Virus record (IMG/VR): IMGVR_UViG_3300037493_003357
Coordinates: 1-26,023 of that record
Length of the DNA: 26,023 nt
Origin: a virus
Direction: 5' to 3' (one strand)
The translations under genes were made by a program, and so were the position numbers. Positions 8,539 through 17,773 of the stretch are shown here, in pieces (the first letter of the stretch is position 1; each line of letters begins with the position of its first letter). Under the pieces are notes generated by a model. The model saw nothing but the letters and a program-made list of their open reading frames with translations, was not told where the DNA came from and searched no databases.

Positions 8539-11500
8539 CAGACCGGGAGACAATAGTGGAAATATATTAGTAGAATTTGACTATAATAACATTATTGTTG
8601 TTGACCCAAACAAAACTATTGATGCGTTTGGAAATATTCGTGAAAGATTGGTTGACCATGAAAATATGGTTATGTTTGCTAACCTTGAAGCGGAACTTTT
8701 GCCAAGAACCAAATTAGCCGTTGGGGGTAGTCCTGAAGATAGAATTTCTATTTTATCTATTGCTAAAATTAATTTTTTAAGGCCAACTGAAGGTACTTCA
8801 CTTACAACAGGGTATTATGATGAATTAACGGGTAAAGGCACAAGAAACGGTTTAGGTGATAATCAATTAAACATAGAGGATATTGAACCTATAAACGGTA
8901 ATACCGCATATCAAAAAGTTACGGTTAATAATCCTGGAAATAAATCTACCGATAATGGATTATTAGGGATTACATCGATTAGAGTTACTACTAATACGTC
9001 ATTTATACCAACTGTAAGTATGGAGTTGGAAGATATTCAAGGACGAGCATTATTTCAATTAGGTGATAATTCACCATACGCTGCGTTTTTTAATTTACCA
9101 TATCCACCATTTTATTTAACACTTAAAGGTTATTACGGTCAGGCAATAAAATATCAGTTAAATTTAAAAACATTTAATGCCAGATTTAATTCTTTTAGTG
9201 GAAACTATTCAATTACTTTAGAATTTGTTGGATACAAATTTAATATCTTAAATGAGATTTCAATGGGTCATTTATTGGCCGCTCCTCACATGTATAGTAC
9301 AAGATTTGATATTTCTAAATCTGCAACATCATCTGAAGCACCAAATAAAAATATTGAGGCTGGTACAAAACAAACAGGTGCAATATCAAAAGAATCAACA
9401 AATAGTTCAAATAATATTGTAACTCAAATTGTTAGTGAAAGGGGTTATCAAAAAGTTGTTGAAGTTTATAGTGAATATAAGGCCAAAGGATTGATTGACC
9501 CAGATTTCCCTGAATTGACATTTGCTCAGTTAATTAATAAGTTAGAAACTTTTGAAACAACAATAATAAATTCATACACTAAAGTTGATATACAACCATT
9601 AACTAATATTAGGGCATATAAAGAAACGTTAACCAATTATTATAATGGGATTTATGGTAACCAAGATTCTTGGTTTAATACATACTTAAATTCAAGACCA
9701 ATTGTTTTAAATGATGGAACTTTAGTTTATGCGTTTAAAAAAGAAATATTAGAAGACCAAACTAAGAGACAAAAAGCATTGCAAGCCTTAAGTGCGGATA
9801 CAATTGCGTATAATGAATTATTGGCGTCAAATCCAACGTTAGGTACAAGTGGGGTATCAAAAATTGAAAATCCAATTAATTATGATACGTATTTTATTAA
9901 TGTGTCTCGTGACCAAATTAATGACACAAAAACAGTTATTGAACAATCAAATAACTATACGCCAACCGAAACAGATATAATAAAAGTCAAAGAGTATTTA
10001 GATAAAAAAATATTTGGATTAAGTAAAGAATCAATAGTGGGTGATAATACTAACCAATCTGCTAATTTTATTGTAAAACCATTACTTGTATTTAAGATTG
10101 AATCAATAACCGCTTGGGAATCCAAAAACAGCAATCCAAGATTTGAGAATTTAATATATCAAGTGGAAGCTGAAGTTAATAGAAAATTAACTCAATACGA
10201 AACAGCTTTGACCGCTGATTTTGCTAGAAAAATTGAAGATACCACAATAGGTCTTGGATTTAAACCATCAATAAGAAATATATCTGCGGTTGTTATGGCG
10301 TCCGCAGAAGCGTTTATTCGATTATTAGATGAGGTACACACAAACGCTTGGAATGTTAAATATGACCCTGTAAGACAACTTGCAATTTTAGATAATACAT
10401 CATCGGCACCTGGTGTCGATACACAGGGTAATGTTAAAATTTCGGCAAGGGCTGAAAGTGAAAATCAAGGATTGTCTACAAGTAAAGAACCTGTATACCC
10501 ATGGCCACAATATTTTGTTGAAACTCCCGAAGATAAAAAAGGACGTTTTCAATTAAAATATATTGCAGACCCTTCTGAAGTTAATATAACAAAAGGCTAT
10601 CTATATGATAAATGGCCTGAGGTTGAATTTGTTGAAGAGTATATGAGAGGACTAACTCAAAAGTTTAATCCGCCCATAGCCCAAGTACCGACAGATAGTC
10701 AAGCAACCACAAATATTATAAACATTAATGCGATTGAATATCCTTCAAATGGTGTTGCATATCTTAATAAAGAAGAAATTAAGTTTTTTTATGAAATATG
10801 GGAAAGACAATTTTTAACTTCAAACTATTCTGGATATATTAGAGCAAATGGTAATCAATTAAATCAATTAACTGATTTGGTTCTTAGTTCTGAGACAAAT
10901 AATATTATAAGTAGTTTAGGTGTTAGTTCACCATTTTTAACCTTAAAGTTAAAAAATTATAACATAACGGCTCAAAACTATGTTCAATTTTTAGAAAACA
11001 TATCTAACCAAGGGACTGGTAGGTCATACCAAGAATTTATTAGAGATTTTTATGTTACGCCATATATTAAAAATTTAACAGAAAATTCGTTTAATATTCT
11101 TACAACAAATCAACTAGGTAAAGAACCACAAAATAACGCCAAATCTGAGGCACTATTACAATTAGTTAAAGCTTCTAATAATGCACCATTAATTATTGAT
11201 ACTTATCCGTTTACAAACCCAAATTGGGTAAGTGGTAATATGAGTCTTAGTAATCAGGCTCAAGGGGACTCAGTATATAATACAAACCAAACTTTAACGG
11301 TTTTTAAACCAAGAAATGTAATTTCAAACTTTACAAGTGTTTATGATTACACAACTAATAGACCCGTTACTAATTTTTCGTATTTAAATGTTACTAATCC
11401 AATTACAGAAATTAGTGCAACAAATTTAACAACATTCTTAGACACAAGAAAAAATCCTGATAAATTTATACCAACCGAAGGATATGTTAACCATTTTAGA

Positions 11501-14500
11501 CCTGTAACCAACTTAACCACGGAAACAACCACAACGATGTTGAACACACCATATATGGTTAATGCAATTCAAAATGGTGTTTATAATTGGAGAAAAAAAG
11601 ATAAGTATCCTTATGTGCAAGCCGCATATCTCTTTATAAATTCATTACCGTTAGCGTCTTTAAGAGAAAGATATAAGACATATGGTTTACCAAACGATTT
11701 AGATTATATTGCATCTTGTTTTAAAAAGTTTGGAGCAATTCACAAAATGCCGTACGCTTGGGTACTAAAGATGGGTTCTTTATGGTACCGATATAAAACA
11801 TATAAAACAACTGGAGTTGATTTTCTTGAAACTGCTTGGAGTAACTTTGATTATAAAGTTAATTTTGACCCAGTAACAAGTTCTGACACCAAAACATATA
11901 CATTTCAATTTGATGGTGTTAAGAATATAAAATTACAAAATGTCTCAATTGTCACTAACTCAAAAATACAAACTGGATTTTATCCAAAAGTTATTAATGA
12001 TTTTAACGTTTTTTATAATGGATATGATTTGTATACAAAATATACTGACACAGAAATACAAACAAGTATTAATGGAGGTATGAAAGTATATAATTTTACA
12101 GATTCTAACATTTACCCAAATGGTTTTACTGGCACATCAATTCAAACATGGTCGGTAATTTTACCTGATAATTTAATTGATTTTGTTGCATCATCGGGAA
12201 CTTGTTCTCCAAATCAAAATACAACAGGAGTTAATTATTTTATTGTTCCTTCATTTGGTTCTTCAATAAATCAAGTTAACGTTGAATGTTTACAAAATAA
12301 CAATCAAATTGCACCAATATTAAATAACACATCTGTTTATAATGGGTCAGTTAGATTATTATGGTCTGCACCTAATTATGGTTATTTTGATAATAATCAA
12401 ATAGTTAAACCACAACCAGATTCTTACGTCAATCAAATTTTAACGGGTAATACAAAACAAGCACCCTTTAAATTATTATTGGAGAATAACTATTCAAATA
12501 TTGAAGAAGTATTTTCAGTTTTTGATAAAAGTATTTTAGATAAATTTGAGCAAGAGTTTTTAAATTTTTCTAAACCAGTATCTGATATAGATTTAGGACC
12601 ACAAGTTATTGTTCCTGTTAATCAATCTCCTGTAGATAATAGTGCGACGTTTAAAAACTTCCAATATTTGTTTAGAAGTTTAATGTCTGTTAATGCCAAA
12701 GCGGGGTTAACAAATTCGGAGTATTTTAATACTCTTGGAGATAAACAATTGGTTACATTTTCAAATACAATTAAATCGTTCATGGAATATGATGTAGTTT
12801 TAAAATATGGTAACCCTGCAAATTATAAAAGAAGAGTGGTTGATTCATTCCTTGCTTCAAATGGAGGAAACAATCCCGTTGTCGACCCAATTCAATTTGG
12901 TACATATATTAATAATACGTTACCATCTGTTAATGGAGCAATTACTTTAGCTCAATCAAAGGCTGCATATTCTCAAGCTTGGTTAGCGTTAGAAACTGAA
13001 GTAGGATTTTCAACAATTACCAATTTAAAATATACTAACCAAGGTTCATATATTACGGATTTCTTTATTGATAATAATATTGAATTCTCCGTTAATAATG
13101 TTGTGTTATGTTCGCAACTTATTAAACAATATGCCACTCAAAAGTTAAATGTACCAACAATTAATAGTACACAATTTAAAACAAACATTAACACTTATCT
13201 AGATGGAACTGATGCTTTACAAACACTTTTCTTAAATCAAGTATTAACAAGAGTAAGAGCCGATTTACCCAATCAACAAGAATTACCTGAAAGAAAAATA
13301 CAAAGTGTTATTGATGGACAACAAAGTAAAGTTGAAAATTATGAAGTGTTTAAAGCGTTAAATGATAAATGGATTTCTGGTGGTGATTTTACAAACAAAA
13401 CATTATTTGAGGACTTCTTATTTTTAGATAGAGCGTCAAGAAATATTGGAGATGTTCTTCTTATTGATATATTTGATTTAAAAAATACTTTAAAATCTAG
13501 TTCTATTAATATGGAAATGAGTGTATTTACATTTCTTAGTGGAATATTAATTAAAAACAAATTTAATGTAATGCCTTTACCTGCGTATGTTAACTTTTAT
13601 AACGTACAAGATGCTGATGGAACCACAATATCACAAAGTGCTGAAGGGTCTTTACAGTTTGCTGATAATATGTGGGGAACGTTTTTGGATGTTGACTATA
13701 GAAAATCAGGACCAAAAATGGTTTGTTTCTATACTGGTTTACCATCAACTTATTTAGATTTGCCAAAGGGAAATTCTCGATATAGAAATGATTCTTTTGA
13801 TTTAAGACGAGCATCGGAAAATCCATTAATTGAAAATCAAGTTGGAAAAAAAGATTGGGCATTATCTAATAAGTGTGTTGGGTTTAATGTTGATATTGGA
13901 ACAAGAAACCAGAATGTATTTTACTCGTTTAGTGTTTCTATGGATAGTGGTAGGGCAACTTCAGAAACAATTCAAACACAATTAAACATGGTTGACCAAT
14001 ATAATGGTAAAAATGTTGCAACTCAAAACGTTGGTTTATATAATTTATACAAACAAAGAAGTTATAAATGTGATATAGTTTGTTTAGGAAATGCGTTATT
14101 ACAACCTACTATGTATTTTAATCTTAGACACGTTCCAATGTTTAATGGTCCTTATTTAATTACTGAAGTTAATCACACAATAACCGCTGGTGAATTCCAA
14201 ACTAATTTTTCTGGTATTAGACAAGGAATTTATGATTTGCCGTCAATTGATAATTTTTTACAAAGTGTCAATCAAAATCTTTTAACTCAGATTGAAACTA
14301 TAATTCAGACTAATAAAGATAATATTACTGATAAACCAATCACCAATATTAATAAAACAGCACAATTAACTCAATTAGGTGATAATGTTGCTGCGGCAGC
14401 AAATACATGTACTAATAACTTAACTACAAATTATAGTACTTGGGGTGATTTTGTTGAATCCGTTACAATAAGTCTAACACCTACACAACTTGCCGATGCT

Positions 14501-15838
14501 ATTAAAGCTAAAACAACTAGTACTGAAATACAAACTAGTATCTACTTGTTATGTTATGTTCTAACATTTAATAAAGATAGTTTTTATGGTTATAATAACA
14601 ATTTTGCGTCGGTTGCATTAAATACTTATTGGGGAGAAAGTACAAAATATTTTATACAAAAACAATCATCATGTGTTAAACTTCCAAACTCATTGGGAGC
14701 TCCTACATCACAACCAATTGCCAACTTCCAAAGTCTTGATAAATTCTTAGATTTTATGATTGCAAGATTAACACCAAATATTCGAAGAATATATTATGGT
14801 GATAATGGTAACGCTCCGTTAGGTCTTTGGAAATATTATGTATGTTATTGGAAACCACCAACCGCTGAAAATCAGAACATACCTGAATCTTATTTTGATG
14901 CGAATCAAAATGAATTTAATACGTTAAAAAGTACTTTTGATAAAGCATATAAATCGGCAGCATCAGTGGGATTAGATTTTGAATCTGCAAGAAAGGCGGC
15001 AAATAAACAAGCCGAACAAATTGCTAATGGAGTTAAAGGAGCTACCAATAATCTTAATACAACAAAACTTCCACCTCCAACATGTCTTCCACCGACAATT
15101 GTATCGTTCTCACCATTAACAGGTGTTACAAACACAATATTGAATATAACAGGAACTCATTTAGAAAGTATTACTGCGGTGACGATAAATAACGTGAAAA
15201 CTACAACAGGAATAACTATTAATAGTAGTGTTAATATTGTTGTGTTGGTTCCGTTTAGTAATACATCAGTACCACAAAACAATACAATTGTTGTTAGTGG
15301 ACCATATGGCGCTACTGCTAGTTCGACAACGTTTACTTATAATCCATTACAGACATCTGCGGCACCACCAACAGTTGCGCCAAACGTATTACCAAATAGT
15401 AATACACAACCACAACAAACAGGACCTGTAACTATGACAGGTATTACCAAAACAAGTACTGTCAATACTCCTGGTTATACTAAGATTGGAATTAACCCAT
15501 TAATATTAGTTAATTGGGAAATATCAAGTTACCCTCTATCACCATACTTAAGTTATGACGTGGTTAAAGAGACTGTTTCATCAAACAATACCTTAGTTAG
15601 AAAGATTATTAATCAAGGAGTTGTTAGTTTAGGTGATAAATATACTAATGCTGCATTCTCTGAGTTTTATATTGAAGACGCTGATGTTATTTATGAAATT
15701 GATAATGATGGAGTAACAATACCAACAGACTGTGAAATAAATTACAAAATTAAAATATTGGCAAATACAATACTTCCAACTACTCCCCCAACTCAAACAG
15801 TCACTCAATGGTTCTCTAATCTAATCATCATACCATAA
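8528..15838 (+). CDS. Giant baseplate hub protein with gp27/gpD-like and IPT/TIG domains
   Basis: The 2436-aa product occupies over a quarter of the window. Residues about 145-250 form a beta-rich region (ITSIRVTTNTSFIPTVSMEL; YPPFYLTLKGYYGQ; YSITLEFVGYKFNIL) seen in hub-like proteins of related phages. Near 1850-1905 it has LLQPTMYFNLRHVPMFNGPY, LITEVNHTI and FQTNFSGIRQG, a pattern typical of the gp27/gpD tail hub fold. Residues about 1965-2110 contain GYNNNF, TYWGES and NFQSLDKFLDFMI, laid out like a glucosaminidase/lysozyme domain, but the usual catalytic Glu is not evident. Residues about 2187-2275 are an IPT/TIG domain (PPTIVSFSPLTG to TTFTYNP). The last 140 residues are an unrecognised beta-rich tail. 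T4 splits the hub between gp27 (391 aa) and gp5 (575 aa), so this looks like a fused and expanded version. Domain calls are by eye. Confidence 0.6.
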   Translation: MAGNRPGDNSGNILVEFDYNNIIVVDPNKTIDAFGNIRERLVDHENMVMFANLEAELLPRTKLAVGGSPEDRISILSIAKINFLRPTEGTSLTTGYYDELTGKGTRNGLGDNQLNIEDIEPINGNTAYQKVTVNNPGNKSTDNGLLGITSIRVTTNTSFIPTVSMELEDIQGRALFQLGDNSPYAAFFNLPYPPFYLTLKGYYGQAIKYQLNLKTFNARFNSFSGNYSITLEFVGYKFNILNEISMGHLLAAPHMYSTRFDISKSATSSEAPNKNIEAGTKQTGAISKESTNSSNNIVTQIVSERGYQKVVEVYSEYKAKGLIDPDFPELTFAQLINKLETFETTIINSYTKVDIQPLTNIRAYKETLTNYYNGIYGNQDSWFNTYLNSRPIVLNDGTLVYAFKKEILEDQTKRQKALQALSADTIAYNELLASNPTLGTSGVSKIENPINYDTYFINVSRDQINDTKTVIEQSNNYTPTETDIIKVKEYLDKKIFGLSKESIVGDNTNQSANFIVKPLLVFKIESITAWESKNSNPRFENLIYQVEAEVNRKLTQYETALTADFARKIEDTTIGLGFKPSIRNISAVVMASAEAFIRLLDEVHTNAWNVKYDPVRQLAILDNTSSAPGVDTQGNVKISARAESENQGLSTSKEPVYPWPQYFVETPEDKKGRFQLKYIADPSEVNITKGYLYDKWPEVEFVEEYMRGLTQKFNPPIAQVPTDSQATTNIININAIEYPSNGVAYLNKEEIKFFYEIWERQFLTSNYSGYIRANGNQLNQLTDLVLSSETNNIISSLGVSSPFLTLKLKNYNITAQNYVQFLENISNQGTGRSYQEFIRDFYVTPYIKNLTENSFNILTTNQLGKEPQNNAKSEALLQLVKASNNAPLIIDTYPFTNPNWVSGNMSLSNQAQGDSVYNTNQTLTVFKPRNVISNFTSVYDYTTNRPVTNFSYLNVTNPITEISATNLTTFLDTRKNPDKFIPTEGYVNHFRPVTNLTTETTTTMLNTPYMVNAIQNGVYNWRKKDKYPYVQAAYLFINSLPLASLRERYKTYGLPNDLDYIASCFKKFGAIHKMPYAWVLKMGSLWYRYKTYKTTGVDFLETAWSNFDYKVNFDPVTSSDTKTYTFQFDGVKNIKLQNVSIVTNSKIQTGFYPKVINDFNVFYNGYDLYTKYTDTEIQTSINGGMKVYNFTDSNIYPNGFTGTSIQTWSVILPDNLIDFVASSGTCSPNQNTTGVNYFIVPSFGSSINQVNVECLQNNNQIAPILNNTSVYNGSVRLLWSAPNYGYFDNNQIVKPQPDSYVNQILTGNTKQAPFKLLLENNYSNIEEVFSVFDKSILDKFEQEFLNFSKPVSDIDLGPQVIVPVNQSPVDNSATFKNFQYLFRSLMSVNAKAGLTNSEYFNTLGDKQLVTFSNTIKSFMEYDVVLKYGNPANYKRRVVDSFLASNGGNNPVVDPIQFGTYINNTLPSVNGAITLAQSKAAYSQAWLALETEVGFSTITNLKYTNQGSYITDFFIDNNIEFSVNNVVLCSQLIKQYATQKLNVPTINSTQFKTNINTYLDGTDALQTLFLNQVLTRVRADLPNQQELPERKIQSVIDGQQSKVENYEVFKALNDKWISGGDFTNKTLFEDFLFLDRASRNIGDVLLIDIFDLKNTLKSSSINMEMSVFTFLSGILIKNKFNVMPLPAYVNFYNVQDADGTTISQSAEGSLQFADNMWGTFLDVDYRKSGPKMVCFYTGLPSTYLDLPKGNSRYRNDSFDLRRASENPLIENQVGKKDWALSNKCVGFNVDIGTRNQNVFYSFSVSMDSGRATSETIQTQLNMVDQYNGKNVATQNVGLYNLYKQRSYKCDIVCLGNALLQPTMYFNLRHVPMFNGPYLITEVNHTITAGEFQTNFSGIRQGIYDLPSIDNFLQSVNQNLLTQIETIIQTNKDNITDKPITNINKTAQLTQLGDNVAAAANTCTNNLTTNYSTWGDFVESVTISLTPTQLADAIKAKTTSTEIQTSIYLLCYVLTFNKDSFYGYNNNFASVALNTYWGESTKYFIQKQSSCVKLPNSLGAPTSQPIANFQSLDKFLDFMIARLTPNIRRIYYGDNGNAPLGLWKYYVCYWKPPTAENQNIPESYFDANQNEFNTLKSTFDKAYKSAASVGLDFESARKAANKQAEQIANGVKGATNNLNTTKLPPPTCLPPTIVSFSPLTGVTNTILNITGTHLESITAVTINNVKTTTGITINSSVNIVVLVPFSNTSVPQNNTIVVSGPYGATASSTTFTYNPLQTSAAPPTVAPNVLPNSNTQPQQTGPVTMTGITKTSTVNTPGYTKIGINPLILVNWEISSYPLSPYLSYDVVKETVSSNNTLVRKIINQGVVSLGDKYTNAAFSEFYIEDADVIYEIDNDGVTIPTDCEINYKIKILANTILPTTPPTQTVTQWFSNLIIIP

Positions 15839-15856
15839 ATTTAACAAATAACGATA

Positions 15857-15871
15857 TATTTATATAGAAAC
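15857..15871 (+). promoter_or_regulatory. Putative late-promoter motif, copy 3
   Basis: TATTTATATAGAAAC is identical over 15 bases to the copy at 1213-1227. It lies 6 bases before the ATG of the 74-aa gene, in the 39-bp gap after the hub gene, so a new transcript for the two small genes that follow is plausible. Confidence 0.5.
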
Positions 15872-15877
15872 ATAATT

Positions 15878-16102
15878 ATGGATATTAAATCAGCATTAGA
15901 CAACTACCTTGGAAAATCTACAAGAATTTCTCAAGAAGATAACGGTGACGGAACTAAACAAGTTTGCGACTTAGATACAGGAGATTGTTATACTGTAAGA
16001 GAAAGAGACGGTCTTATTGAAAGAGCTGGACACCAAACAACTGCCAACAGAAGAGTTAGAGTTGAAACTGCTAACGGTGTTAAACAATTATTAAACGGTT
16101 AA
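15878..16102 (+). CDS. Small conserved-looking protein, function unknown
   Basis: The 74-aa protein is not recognised. It is polar, with a central CDLDTGDC element (two Cys spaced by six residues, about 35-42) followed by YTVRERDGLIERAGHQ and a basic RRVRVETANGVKQLL end. The Cys pair could form a disulfide or bind metal, but no known site is evident. It starts 6 bases after the repeated promoter-like motif and ends 4 bases before the next gene, so it is probably co-transcribed with the acidic protein. High expression as a virion or assembly protein is possible from the promoter context, but this is inference. The codon use looks like that of the neighbouring structural genes. Confidence 0.7.
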   Translation: MDIKSALDNYLGKSTRISQEDNGDGTKQVCDLDTGDCYTVRERDGLIERAGHQTTANRRVRVETANGVKQLLNG

Positions 16103-16106
16103 TAAC

Positions 16107-16808
16107 ATGAACATAGATAAGAAAATATTAAGTGAAATTCAAAGATACAATAGTATCAATAAATATATAATGGAACAGGCGGCAGAACCTGCACCTGATG
16201 ATTTGGGAGCTTTAACTCCTGATGCTGGTGCAACACCTCCACCACCACCTGCAGAAGCAGGAGTAGTTCCTCCACCACCTCCTGGCGGTGAAGTATCTGC
16301 ACCAAGTACAGAACCAACACCAATTGATGTTGACAGTGACCCCGACGTTGAAAAAATTGATGACGATGGAAAATCTGAAGAAAAAGATGAAGACGAAAGT
16401 GATGGTAGTGAAGAACTTGATATTACTGAGTTAGTGACTGCTCAAAAAGATACTCAATCAAAACAAGATGAATACTTTGAAAACTTATTTGGACAATTAG
16501 GTAAGTTGGAATCAAGATTAGGTGAAATGGATGCAATTATGAACAAGTTAAATGCTCTTGAAAACAAAATTGAGAAATACAGAGAAAAAACTCCACAGGA
16601 AAAATTAGAGTTAAGAAGTTATGACTCATACCCATTTAACCAAAAGTTATCACAATTCTTCGATGATAAGTCAGAAGAGATGGAAAAGACGGGAAAAAAT
16701 GATTATGTTTTAACACCTGATGACGTGACCGACATCAATGTTAATGATATCAAGAATTCTTTCCAAAACAAATCAAATGGATTTGAAGACGAGTTTAATT
16801 ACAGATAA
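16107..16808 (+). CDS. Acidic proline-rich coiled-coil protein, function unknown
   Basis: The 233-aa product has three parts. The N-terminal helix (about 1-23, DKKILSEIQRYNSINKYIME) is amphipathic. A disordered linker (24-110) contains two proline runs (TPPPPPAEAG and VVPPPPPGG) and then an Asp/Glu-rich block. A coiled coil (about 110-165, YFENLFGQLGKLESRLGEMD) follows, ending in a tail with NDYVLTPDDVTDINVNDIKN. This architecture resembles scaffold, prohead core or neck/baseplate accessory proteins, but no family is recognised. It is the last gene before a strong terminator and the replication promoter, hence the end of a structural-type unit. The ATG lies just 4 bases after the previous stop. 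Confidence 0.7.
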   Translation: MNIDKKILSEIQRYNSINKYIMEQAAEPAPDDLGALTPDAGATPPPPPAEAGVVPPPPPGGEVSAPSTEPTPIDVDSDPDVEKIDDDGKSEEKDEDESDGSEELDITELVTAQKDTQSKQDEYFENLFGQLGKLESRLGEMDAIMNKLNALENKIEKYREKTPQEKLELRSYDSYPFNQKLSQFFDDKSEEMEKTGKNDYVLTPDDVTDINVNDIKNSFQNKSNGFEDEFNYR

Positions 16809-16828
16809 TTAACACAACAACAAAATGG

Positions 16829-16857
16829 AAGGTCACTCAAAAGGTGACCTTTTTTTA
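16829..16857 (+). terminator. Intrinsic terminator closing the structural unit
   Basis: The 8-bp stem AAGGTCAC (16829-16836) pairs with GTGACCTT (16844-16851), with a 7-base loop and a run of seven T at 16850-16856. It sits between the acidic protein gene and the gp32 promoter. Confidence 0.9.
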
Positions 16858-16889
16858 TTTGACAAATTGATAAAACTAGACTATATTTG
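16858..16889 (+). promoter_or_regulatory. Bacteroidetes-type promoter for gp32 unit
   Basis: TTTG at 16858-16861 and TATATTTG at 16882-16889 are separated by 20 bases, which agrees with the Bacteroidetes primary sigma consensus (TTTG, about 19-21 bases, TAnnTTTG). It begins right after the terminator T run and lies 31 bases before the gp32 ATG. It suggests that the replication unit is transcribed by the host sigma factor, unlike the structural genes that carry a different motif. Confidence 0.7.
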
Positions 16890-16920
16890 TAAAACAAATT
16901 AAACTTAATATATAAAAAAC

Positions 16921-17766
16921 ATGATGAGTTCATTAGACGCCGTATTGGCACAGTACGAAAAAGCACAACAAGGGGGCGGGGCCCAAAGCAAAATGTCGCA
17001 AGACGAAAGAATGAAAAAGTATTTTGCTTGTATCCTTCTTGACAAAGAGAAATCAGGACAACGTAGAGTACGTATCCTACCTACACCAGATGGTTCTTCA
17101 CCATTTAAAGAAGCATGGTACCACGAAATTCAAGTTGGTGGTCAGTGGAACAAATTCTATGACCCAGGAAAAAATGACAACGAACGTTCACCTTTGAATG
17201 AGGTTTACGAAGAGTTAATGTCTACGGGTAAAGAGTCAGACAAAGAATTGGCAAAACAATACAAATCTCGTAAATTCTACATCGTTAAGGTTATTGACCG
17301 TGACCACGAAGAAGATGGTGTAAAATTTTGGAGATTTAAACACAACTATAAGAATGATGGTATCTTGGATAAAATCATTCCGATTTGGAGAAACAAAGGT
17401 GATATCACTGACCCTGAAAAAGGACGTGACCTTGTTATCGAATTGACAAAATCTAAAACACCTGCAGGTAAAGAGTACACAAGTATTTCTACAATCATGT
17501 ATGATGACCCAGCTCCTGTTCATGAAGACAAAGCTCAAGCTAACGCTTGGATTAATGACGAGATGACTTGGTTGGATGTATATTCTAAAAAACCTGTTGA
17601 TTATCTTGAGGCAATTGCTCGTGGAGAAACTCCAAAATGGGATAGTGATAAAGGTGGGTATGTTTACTTAAATGATGTTGAATCGACTACATCTATTGGT
17701 GGTAAATCTGCACCGATTGTTGACCCACAGGCTAACGACGAGGTAGACACTGAATTACCATTCTAA
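16921..17766 (+). CDS. 32: Single-stranded DNA-binding protein, gp32-type
   Basis: The 281-aa protein is a homologue of T4 gp32 (301 aa), which coats ssDNA and organises replication, recombination and repair. Visible features are the RRVRILPTPDG strand (48-58), EAWYHEIQVGGQWNKFYDPG (64-83), FYIVKVIDRDHEEDGVKFWR (119-138), and a W/Y-rich OB-fold core. The His of the T4 zinc site has a likely counterpart (H68), but the three Cys ligands do not: the only Cys is C37. The extreme C-terminus is acidic and ends DEVDTELPF, resembling the protein-interaction tip of bacterial SSB. Two ATGs lie in tandem (16921 and 16924), and either could start. It is the first gene of the replication block behind a host-type promoter, and its own terminator follows. 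Confidence 0.88.
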   Translation: MMSSLDAVLAQYEKAQQGGGAQSKMSQDERMKKYFACILLDKEKSGQRRVRILPTPDGSSPFKEAWYHEIQVGGQWNKFYDPGKNDNERSPLNEVYEELMSTGKESDKELAKQYKSRKFYIVKVIDRDHEEDGVKFWRFKHNYKNDGILDKIIPIWRNKGDITDPEKGRDLVIELTKSKTPAGKEYTSISTIMYDDPAPVHEDKAQANAWINDEMTWLDVYSKKPVDYLEAIARGETPKWDSDKGGYVYLNDVESTTSIGGKSAPIVDPQANDEVDTELPF

Positions 17767-17773
17767 TTAAACT

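Noticed and set aside
13590-13862. 90-aa minus-strand ORF inside the hub gene
   Set aside because: The hub frame is continuous across it, no minus-strand leader or neighbour gene exists, and composition fits an antisense shadow.
16825-16902. 25-codon ORF running over the terminator and the gp32 promoter
   Set aside because: It consists of the hairpin arms, T run and promoter elements; the sequence is explained by these and shows no protein-like pattern.
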